Shown piece by piece: positions 1 to 4,386 of a stretch of DNA of 5,492 nucleotides. The notes beneath the pieces are model-generated. The model ran no database searches, was not told the DNA's origin, and saw only the letters and a program-made list of their open reading frames with translations. The position numbers and the translations under genes are program-made. Positions within the stretch are counted from its first letter, which is position 1. The number at the start of each line of letters is the position of its first letter. Source of the stretch: an uncultured Filifactor sp. (lineage in GTDB: Bacteria; Bacillota; Clostridia; Peptostreptococcales; Filifactoraceae); the NCBI GenBank assembly GCA_947254385.1, contig CAMYCP010000095.1, positions 1 through 5,492 of the forward strand. Direction: 5' to 3'.

Positions 1-31
1 GCTCTTATATAATCACACTTTTTAAAATTTT

Positions 32-73
32 TGTAAAGTGTAAATAAACATTGAATTTTATTTACACTTTACA
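32..73 (-). terminator. Perfect 17-bp inverted repeat just 3' of the dipeptidase gene, possible terminator
   Basis: Bases 32-48 (TGTAAAGTGTAAATAAA) are the exact reverse complement of 57-73, with an 8-base loop at 49-56. The repeat begins 11 bases beyond the TAA stop of the minus-strand dipeptidase, which is where a terminator is expected. However, only 3 of 17 pairs are G:C, and on the minus strand the stem is followed by AAAATTTT rather than a clean T run. On the plus strand it is followed by TATTTTGAAAG, so it could also serve a convergent gene left of the window. Each arm contains two tandem TGTAAA units 7 bases apart, so a protein-binding site is an alternative. The inverted repeat is certain; its role is inferred. 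Confidence 0.5.
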
Positions 74-84
74 TATTTTGAAAG

Positions 85-1557
85 TTATTTTTGCATCATA
101 CTCGGCATAAACGGTTCTTTTTGAGATTTTGCGTCGTCTTTTGCAAGGTAGGTTATGAGTTCTTTGTTTATTTTTGTCGCATCTTCAAAAATTTTACCCG
201 CCTTTTTATTTAAGTCTTCCGTTGCAAATATTGCGGCGGCGTCTTTGCCATTTTCTTTATATATTTTTTTAAGTTCTTTGTCGGTAGATAAGATTTCTTT
301 TATCATTTCGTCTTCCAAACCGCTCCAGTATTTTCTTACATTTGCACCGTATTTTTCTCTGTTTTTTGCGGAGTTTACATTGATATTTCTCATCAGCCAG
401 TAAAATGAGCTGTCGTCATAGAGAGTTCCTTCTACTTTGTACGGCGCCGGAGTATCGTTGATATTGCCATAAAACGGTACATATACCGAGTGTTCGGCGT
501 TAGCCATCGTAAGCCACATCGTGCCACAAATGTCTTCCGGAAGATACGGTTTTATCTGTATTATGTGACATTCCATGGAAGAGGGGCTGCCGATAGCTCT
601 CACTTGTTTGTTTTCTTCCAGATTGGCATTTTTATCGGTATCTTCATATCTGTATCGTTGAAATTCCATAACGTCTTTGAGCGTGATTTTTTTGTCGGGG
701 GTTTGCAACAATTCAAATACTTTCGTGTCATAAGGTACGGATTTTGAAGGAGAGAATTTGTGTTGTCCGCCCCATACTCTCACACGATCATAATCTCCCA
801 TAGTTTCACCGTATGTGAGTGCGGCATGGAATTTTTTGTTATGTTCGGCGTAGAAATTATTTTTCTTAGGCAAATTTATCAAATCTTTTGAGGCAATTAC
901 GTCTTTATCTTTCAAATCGACGTATCCCAACATGAAATGGTTTGCAACGACGGCATATTTATCGTCCGGTATTTTTACCGCTGCATATTGGTGACCTGTG
1001 TATATTTCCATGTACCACGATTCTTTTTTGTCGGATGCGAATATTATGTTACCTTCGGCTGAACCTTTTTCATCCACTATTTTGGCAATTTTTTCAACAG
1101 CATCTCTCGCACTTTCGGCATACGGTAAAATCACCGTGGTCATGGACGCTTCAGATAGTCCCGTTTCAACCAAAGGATCGGCTTTCAAGGCAGTTTCGTT
1201 GGCGCTTGCCGATACGGTAGCGGAGAGGGCGACACCTTTTTCGTTAAATCCGACTTCGTCATATATGCCTTCGGATTGTTCACTGTCACATACGATAGTG
1301 TGTTTGTAAGAATTTTTTGGCAAATTCATGGTAAATCCCGCCACATCTTTAAAAACTACAGGCTTTGAAGAAGTTGAGGCGGGAATCACTTTGAAATTTT
1401 TGTTATGCGCACCTTCCAAATCTTCGGTTCTGGCGATTATTGCATTGCCGTCCGCCATGACGTTTTTACCTGCGACAAATCCTGTGCAGGCGAAAGCACT
1501 CTGGCTCATCATGGATAAGGCAAGCAAAGCCGCTACGGAAATTTTAAATTTTTTCAA
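85..1557 (-). CDS. Secreted C69-family dipeptidase (PepD-like Ntn hydrolase)
   Basis: This 490-residue protein resembles peptidase family C69, the Lactobacillus PepD-type dipeptidases, which split dipeptides using an N-terminal Cys nucleophile. Residues 1-23 form a signal peptide (MKKFK, then a hydrophobic stretch, ending AFA). Cleavage after Ala23 would expose Cys24 at the new N-terminus, as this Ntn-hydrolase family requires. Family landmarks seen are CTGFVAGK (24-31), IIARTED (40-46), SWYMEIYTGHQYAA in the first half, and, past the middle, the GSPSSMECHIIQI segment and VYVPFYGN. The C-terminal ~100 residues are charged and helical. The start is TTG at 1557, chosen because AGGAGG (1564-1569) sits 6 bases upstream and because it gives a complete signal peptide. 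Residues before Cys (AFA) do not make a lipobox, so a secreted rather than lipid-anchored enzyme is expected. It is transcribed alone and divergently from the next gene. Family assignment is firm; the exact substrate is not known. Confidence 0.9.
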   Translation of the reverse strand: MKKFKISVAALLALSMMSQSAFACTGFVAGKNVMADGNAIIARTEDLEGAHNKNFKVIPASTSSKPVVFKDVAGFTMNLPKNSYKHTIVCDSEQSEGIYDEVGFNEKGVALSATVSASANETALKADPLVETGLSEASMTTVILPYAESARDAVEKIAKIVDEKGSAEGNIIFASDKKESWYMEIYTGHQYAAVKIPDDKYAVVANHFMLGYVDLKDKDVIASKDLINLPKKNNFYAEHNKKFHAALTYGETMGDYDRVRVWGGQHKFSPSKSVPYDTKVFELLQTPDKKITLKDVMEFQRYRYEDTDKNANLEENKQVRAIGSPSSMECHIIQIKPYLPEDICGTMWLTMANAEHSVYVPFYGNINDTPAPYKVEGTLYDDSSFYWLMRNINVNSAKNREKYGANVRKYWSGLEDEMIKEILSTDKELKKIYKENGKDAAAIFATEDLNKKAGKIFEDATKINKELITYLAKDDAKSQKEPFMPSMMQK

Positions 1558-1563
1558 TTTTTA

Positions 1564-1569
1564 CCTCCT
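1564..1569 (-). promoter_or_regulatory. Ribosome binding site of the dipeptidase (fixes a TTG start)
   Basis: On the minus strand the sequence reads AGGAGG followed by 6 bases and then TTG at 1557-1555. The perfect Shine-Dalgarno match at ideal spacing, and the basic MKKFK start of a signal peptide, establish TTG as the initiator. Confidence 0.9.
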
Positions 1570-1578
1570 AAAATTATA

Positions 1579-1592
1579 TGTAAACGTTTTAC
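1579..1592. promoter_or_regulatory. Operator-like palindrome (LacI-family / cre-like) in the dipeptidase leader
   Basis: TGTAAACGTTTTAC is a near-palindrome: arms GTAAA (1580-1584) and TTTAC (1588-1592) around CGT, with a perfect 8-base core AAACGTTT (1582-1589). It matches the Bacillus CcpA cre consensus TGWNANCGNTNWCA except at the last two positions, and reads equally well from the other strand apart from the first two. It lies about 2-16 bases downstream of the transcription start predicted from the promoter at 1601-1629, where a bound repressor would block transcription. The palindrome is seen directly; binding by CcpA or another LacI-type regulator is inferred. Confidence 0.5.
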
Positions 1593-1600
1593 CGATTAAC

Positions 1601-1629
1601 ATTATATAAAAAAGCATACGATTTTACAA
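1601..1629 (-). promoter_or_regulatory. Sigma-A-type promoter of the dipeptidase gene
   Basis: Read on the minus strand, TTGTAA (1629-1624) is followed by exactly 17 bases and a perfect TATAAT (1606-1601). The predicted start of transcription is near 1594, giving a leader of about 37 bases that includes the AGGAGG site. The -35 overlaps one copy of a GATTTTACAA motif that recurs elsewhere in the window's intergenic DNA. Confidence 0.8.
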
Positions 1630-1698
1630 GAAATATATTTTTTATCACTTATTTTTTTGTCGTTTATTCGCTTTAATGATAAAAATCTTTTAAATGCC

Positions 1699-1771
1699 TC
1701 TCTAAAAATTTATAAAAATCAAAAAATAAAATTTGATACATTGTAAAATCAATATTTTGTTTTTTTGAGAA
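1699..1771 (-). repeat. Intergenic element, copy A (matches 4261-4331)
   Basis: On the minus strand this segment contains TTCTCAAAAA (1771-1762) then, after 3 bases, AAAATATTGATTTTACAAT (1758-1740). Both blocks are identical in the copy upstream of proB. Beyond the 19-base block, a weaker match of the form ATTTTTTGATT...ATTTTTA continues to about 1699, but that part could be mere A+T richness. It lies about 110 bases upstream of the dipeptidase -35 and about 85 bases upstream of the plus-strand -10 at 1857. Function unknown. Confidence 0.6.
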
Positions 1772-1853
1772 CATTTTTAGAAGTTTCCTTAAATAAATAA
1801 ATAATTTTTAAAATTTCGATGTATCATCCGGTATGTTTTTATCTCGGTATATG

Positions 1854-1862
1854 TGGTATAAT
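1854..1862 (+). promoter_or_regulatory. Extended -10 promoter of the 1924 gene
   Basis: TGGTATAAT is a perfect TATAAT with the TGn extension typical of Gram-positive promoters. The base composition at the -35 position (TGTTTT, 1834-1839, 17-base spacer) is a poor match, which is tolerated by extended -10 promoters. The predicted start of transcription, near 1869, is only about 7 bases before the first ATG at 1876, which argues that translation begins at the later ATG at 1924. Confidence 0.65.
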
Positions 1863-1910
1863 TAGTTAGAAATCTATGATTATGAAGAAAGTGTCGAATT
1901 TTTTGTTTTC

Positions 1911-1917
1911 GGAAAGG
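1911..1917 (+). promoter_or_regulatory. Ribosome binding site that selects the ATG at 1924
   Basis: GGAAAGG ends 6 bases before ATG at 1924. No comparable purine-rich site precedes the in-frame ATGs at 1876 or 1882, where the upstream sequence is TTAGAAATCT. The match to AGGAGG is partial, so the assignment is moderate. Confidence 0.55.
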
Positions 1918-1923
1918 CAGTAT

Positions 1924-3081
1924 ATGAGTAAAAATACACGTGATACAAAAAGAAGTACCGAATATACGGGAAAAATTGAGAAGACTTCATTAAAGGGAGA
2001 TTTTTCAGTTAGTAATCTGGGAAAGGAAGTAAGATCCGGATTCGATTCTTTGGTTTCTAAAAATAAAGAGCCGAAAAACGACCGCAAGAGTGAAAATGTC
2101 ACCCGTCATATCAGCACGGAAGAATACAAGGCCCGTAAAAATTATGAAAATTTCAGAAAAGAGAAAAGCGGTAGGGTGAAAATTAACAAGAAACATTTGT
2201 TTATATTGTTTTTGCCATTTATAATTATTATTGCGGGATTAATTATATATATTCACAAGTTGTCACATATTCCGCTTGCAAAAGATCCCGGTTTAAAGGC
2301 GGGGGAGGCGCACGACGTGTACGAATTCGGCCCTCTTCATCCGTTTGAGATGTGTTCGATGCGTAAGCCCGATCTGTTTGCACAACTTGGTGAGCCGATG
2401 GGCAGAGGTTTGGGTGAAGACGATGATTCCAAATTTTACAGGTATGAGTATGAGTGGTTCGGTTTTACCAACAGAACCCGCATATATTACGGGAGAGAAC
2501 AACGAATTTACAAAGCGGTTGTGGACTTTGAGGACAACAGTTATGACGAGGTATATAAAAAACTTATAGAAAGTTTGGGAACGCCGGTTGACATTGATGA
2601 ACAAGGTGAATATAAGGATGTCTTCTGGATTTTGGATTCCGTAAAATACTGGCTTTCACTTACGGATGAAAATGTGCCTACACTTGAGATGAGACTTGCA
2701 TACTATGATAACCCCGACGAATACAATTTAAGCGACCGCCCGACTATAATACAAGAAGACAATTCGCACGATGTAACGGGCGACCGCAAGAATGACAAGG
2801 TGCTTTTAATAGGCAGCAAGGCGGGATACACGCAGACCGTATACAGGTATCTTTTTGTAATAGTAGGTGACGGCAAAAAGAGTCATGTTGTGAAGTTTCC
2901 TAAAGAAAGCGACGGCGGATATTATCCCAAGCTCAGTTTTGAAAAACACAAAGATCGCGACGCTATCGTCATAACGGCTGAAAATACTTATGCCGTAAAC
3001 GAAAATAAATTTTTGTTTGAAAAAGACAAACTTGAAAACATTTCAAGTGACTTAAAGCCGATCAAGGTCAAGTCCAAGTGA
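1924..3081 (+). CDS. Single-pass membrane protein with large extracytoplasmic region, function unknown
   Basis: I do not recognise this gene. From the preferred ATG it encodes 385 residues (401 if the ATG at 1876 is used). Residues 1-90 are hydrophilic, rich in Lys, Arg, Ser and Glu, and probably cytoplasmic. Residues 91-111 are one strongly hydrophobic helix (LFILFLPFIIIIAGLIIYI), preceded by KINKK, which indicates N-in, C-out topology. The outside portion has two parts: about 130-270, rich in aromatic and acidic residues (for example FYRYEYEWFGF), and about 280-375. The latter begins with DVTGDRKNDKV, resembling the Asp-rich DxTGDxxxDxV signature of FG-GAP/VCBS-like beta-propeller units that can bind calcium, then strand-like segments. 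There is no signal peptidase site and no catalytic motif I can name. It appears to be transcribed from its own promoter and is followed by a hairpin, so it may be monocistronic or read through into the nucleotidase gene. A surface-exposed sensor or envelope role is only a guess. Confidence 0.8.
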   Translation: MSKNTRDTKRSTEYTGKIEKTSLKGDFSVSNLGKEVRSGFDSLVSKNKEPKNDRKSENVTRHISTEEYKARKNYENFRKEKSGRVKINKKHLFILFLPFIIIIAGLIIYIHKLSHIPLAKDPGLKAGEAHDVYEFGPLHPFEMCSMRKPDLFAQLGEPMGRGLGEDDDSKFYRYEYEWFGFTNRTRIYYGREQRIYKAVVDFEDNSYDEVYKKLIESLGTPVDIDEQGEYKDVFWILDSVKYWLSLTDENVPTLEMRLAYYDNPDEYNLSDRPTIIQEDNSHDVTGDRKNDKVLLIGSKAGYTQTVYRYLFVIVGDGKKSHVVKFPKESDGGYYPKLSFEKHKDRDAIVITAENTYAVNENKFLFEKDKLENISSDLKPIKVKSK

Positions 3082-3114
3082 GAGTTATTTATATGGTTTG
3101 TGTTTAAAATATAA

Positions 3115-3152
3115 AAGCCGATAAAAATTTGTATCGGCTTAAAGAATTTTTT
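3115..3152 (+). terminator. Hairpin with downstream T run, likely partial terminator
   Basis: AAGCCGATA (3115-3123) pairs perfectly with TATCGGCTT (3132-3140) around an 8-base loop. A run of six T (3147-3152) follows, but only after a 6-base gap (AAAGAA), so the structure is not an ideal intrinsic terminator. It lies 33 bases after the stop of the 1924 gene and 24 bases before the ribosome binding site of the next gene. I see no convincing promoter between hairpin and next gene, so some read-through is likely if this is a terminator. On the opposite strand the stem is followed by TTATATTTT. Confidence 0.6.
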
Positions 3153-3164
3153 GTTGTTATAAAC

Positions 3165-3176
3165 GGAGGTTTATTA
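3165..3176 (+). promoter_or_regulatory. Ribosome binding site pointing to a non-NTG start codon
   Basis: GGAGG at 3165-3169 is 6 bases before ATC at 3176 and 3 bases before ATT at 3173. The nearest in-frame NTG codon is GTG at 3197, 27 bases downstream and beyond the first catalytic Asp. The in-frame stop TAA at 3140 rules out an upstream start, as no ATG, GTG or TTG lies between. Initiation at ATC (or ATT) is therefore the best reading. Confidence 0.65.
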
Positions 3177-3736
3177 TCAAAAATATATGTATTGATGTGG
3201 ATGGTACTATGACGCCGTCCGACTATTTTTTGCCGTATTTCAATTCTTATTTTAATAGAAATGTACAATTTAAGGATCTTACAAGGTATGATTTGACTGA
3301 AATTTATGATGTGGATCCGGATAAAATAAGGGAGTTTTATTTAAAAAACGGCGACGATATGCATAAAAAAGCCCCGATGCTCCCTTATGTAAAAGAAAGT
3401 GTGGAAATTTTAAAGCGAAAATACGGCGTGTTCGTAGTTACGGCACGCCGTGAAAGCGGGAAATATATAACCGACAGTTGGCTTAAAGTCAACGGAATAC
3501 ACGGTGTTCCGGTATATTCTTTGGGTACGGCGGATAAAACGGATATGGCAAAGGAACTTAAGTGCGATCTTTTTGTGGAAGATCACCCGGATGAATCCGT
3601 AAATCTTGCAAAAAACGGAATTACCGTGCTTTTAATGGATGCCCCGTACAACAGGTTGTCGCGACACAAAAACATAATAAGAGTGTACGACTGGCATGAT
3701 ATCATGAAACGTATAGAGGAGGTTTTGTATTTATGA
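3176..3736 (+). CDS. HAD-superfamily 5'-nucleotidase-like protein (NT5C / YqfW type), atypical start codon
   Basis: Read from ATC at 3176 this encodes 186 residues beginning MKNICIDVDGT. HAD motif I is DVDGT, with nucleophile Asp7 and acid/base Asp9. Motif II is VVTARR (Thr89), motif III is probably Lys121, and motif IV is FVEDHPD (Glu135, Asp136). The C-terminal VLLMDAPYNR (151-160) is typical of the cytosolic 5'(3')-deoxyribonucleotidase family (NT5C, including Bacillus YqfW), which dephosphorylates nucleoside monophosphates using magnesium. Length fits this group. No signal peptide is present, so it is cytoplasmic. Starting at the first NTG codon (GTG, 3197) would remove the nucleophile, which is why I place the start upstream at ATC, supported by GGAGG 6 bases before. 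The gene overlaps the next one by 4 bases (ATGA). The family call is strong; the substrate is inferred from relatives. Confidence 0.82.
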   Translation: MKNICIDVDGTMTPSDYFLPYFNSYFNRNVQFKDLTRYDLTEIYDVDPDKIREFYLKNGDDMHKKAPMLPYVKESVEILKRKYGVFVVTARRESGKYITDSWLKVNGIHGVPVYSLGTADKTDMAKELKCDLFVEDHPDESVNLAKNGITVLLMDAPYNRLSRHKNIIRVYDWHDIMKRIEEVLYL

Positions 3737-4218
3737 AGATGTTTCAAAATATTGTGCTTTCACTTGTTTATTTTGTGATTGTTTCTTTTATCGGGTATAT
3801 TTTTGTCTCCTCGTATTATATATATTCGGCTTTTCCGTTTACCGTGTATATGTTTTGGCTCTTATATGTTTCTTTGGGATTTACTTTCAATTGTCCCGCA
3901 CGAGTAAAGGACGGAATTTTTTCAGTCATTGTGCCTTTATTTATCAATTTGGCGCTTTTTTTGTACGGATGGAAACTTTCAAACAGTGTACCTAATTTAC
4001 AAAATCCCGAAAGTTTTGACTACTGGGCGCCGTTTTATGAAACAAATGCGGTTATAGTAGCGTCTCCCGTATTTTTAAAGAAAAGTATGTTGTATGTGCG
4101 TTATTTTGCGGTTATATTGTTGCCGTCGGTTTTGATGTATGTAGGCATGCTTTTGGGTTGTACGGCAAAGCGTAGATTAAAAGAAAGTGTGAATAATATA
4201 AACATAGGGAAAAAGTAA
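3733..4218 (+). CDS. Small integral membrane protein, function unknown
   Basis: I do not recognise the family. The 161-residue product has about four hydrophobic helices: roughly 6-28, 35-53, 61-80 and 122-143. Between helices 3 and 4 lies a polar loop of about 40 residues with an aromatic patch (SFDYWAPFYE, 94-103). The C-terminus is basic (KRRLKES... NIGKK), suggesting it faces the cytoplasm. The start is ATG at 3733, overlapping the stop of the nucleotidase gene by 4 bases (ATGA). The ribosome binding site AGGAGGT (3717-3723), 9 bases upstream, lies inside the nucleotidase coding sequence. This arrangement predicts translational coupling and suggests that the two products act in one process, though nothing in the sequence says which. 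No signal peptide or enzymatic motif is visible. Confidence 0.8.
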   Translation: MKMFQNIVLSLVYFVIVSFIGYIFVSSYYIYSAFPFTVYMFWLLYVSLGFTFNCPARVKDGIFSVIVPLFINLALFLYGWKLSNSVPNLQNPESFDYWAPFYETNAVIVASPVFLKKSMLYVRYFAVILLPSVLMYVGMLLGCTAKRRLKESVNNINIGKK

Positions 4219-4260
4219 AAAATTTATTTTTGATATTTAATGTGGCTTATAAAAAATACA

Positions 4261-4331
4261 TTCTCAAAAATAAAATATTGATTTTACAATATTTTTAATT
4301 CATTTTTGATTGTATCGGATTTTTAAAATAC
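4261..4331 (+). repeat. Intergenic element, copy B (matches 1699-1771 reversed)
   Basis: TTCTCAAAAA (4261-4270), one base, then AAAATATTGATTTTACAAT (4272-4290) are identical to blocks on the minus strand at 1771-1740, apart from a 3-base versus 1-base spacer. A weaker tail of similarity runs on to about 4331 and includes the proB -35 region. Both copies point towards the gene downstream of them (proB here, the dipeptidase in copy A). The copy starts 42 bases after the stop of the small membrane protein gene. Confidence 0.6.
4272..4295 (+). repeat. Perfect 9-bp A+T-rich inverted repeat
   Basis: AAAATATTG (4272-4280) and CAATATTTT (4287-4295) are exact reverse complements around a 6-base spacer. 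The repeat overlaps the shared element; copy A keeps only the inner ATTG/CAAT part of the symmetry. It could be a binding site or a weak hairpin ending the upstream operon. With one G:C pair it would be a poor terminator. Confidence 0.45.
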
Positions 4332-4334
4332 AAT
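4306..4334 (+). promoter_or_regulatory. Sigma-A-type promoter of proB
   Basis: TTGATT (4306-4311), a 17-base spacer, and TACAAT (4329-4334) make a good vegetative promoter, with transcription predicted to start near 4341 and a leader of about 43 bases. A second possible -10, TGTTACAAT with the TGn extension (4340-4348), lies 14 bases further on and may be an alternative. The promoter makes proB independent of the upstream nucleotidase operon. Confidence 0.7.
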
Positions 4335-4372
4335 TAAGATGTTACAATTTCAGTTTGAAATATCGTTTTTAG

Positions 4373-4386
4373 AGGGGGTTAATTTG
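4373..4386 (+). promoter_or_regulatory. proB: Ribosome binding site and TTG start of proB
   Basis: AGGGGG (4373-4378) is followed by 5 bases and TTG at 4384. Translation from this TTG gives RKKLNFNRVVVKVGSSSL, the normal N-terminus of glutamate 5-kinase. The next in-frame ATG is at 4561, far inside the kinase domain, so TTG is the start. Confidence 0.85.

Larger units (their letters stand above)
1558..1923. other. Divergent intergenic regulatory region
   Basis: This 366-base stretch, counting the short region before the preferred start at 1924, separates two divergently transcribed genes and is very A+T-rich. It holds, from left to right, the dipeptidase ribosome binding site, a palindromic operator-like site, a consensus-like minus-strand promoter, a copy of the element shared with the proB upstream region, and the extended -10 promoter of the 1924 gene. 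I see no open reading frame with a credible ribosome binding site here apart from the 16-codon extension discussed with the 1924 gene, and no structured RNA that I recognise. Confidence 0.8.

Noticed and set aside
8..13. TATAAT near the left edge as a promoter
   Set aside because: No -35 can be seen because the window begins there, and on the plus strand it would drive transcription into the antisense of the dipeptidase gene; too little evidence.
1486..1500. Lipoprotein attachment at Cys24 of the dipeptidase
   Set aside because: The residues before Cys (Ala-Phe-Ala) do not fit a lipobox because Phe is at -2, and a lipidated Cys could not act as the C69 nucleophile.
155..1609. Several plus-strand open frames across the dipeptidase gene (for example 490-747 and 998-1309)
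   Set aside because: They are antisense shadows of a conserved gene with no family resemblance and no credible ribosome binding sites.
1866..2604. Minus-strand open frames within the 1924 membrane protein gene
   Set aside because: The plus-strand frame is longer, has a promoter, a ribosome binding site and a coherent membrane topology; the reverse frames have none of these.
3155..3163. TGTTATAAA as an extended -10 promoter for the nucleotidase
   Set aside because: Transcription would begin at about 3170, after the GGAGG ribosome binding site, so the transcript would lack it.
3140..3200. Frameshift hiding an upstream ATG for the nucleotidase (ATG at 3187)
   Set aside because: The ATG at 3187 is in another frame, and the ATC reading frame gives a complete family N-terminus at ideal spacing from the ribosome binding site without any shift.
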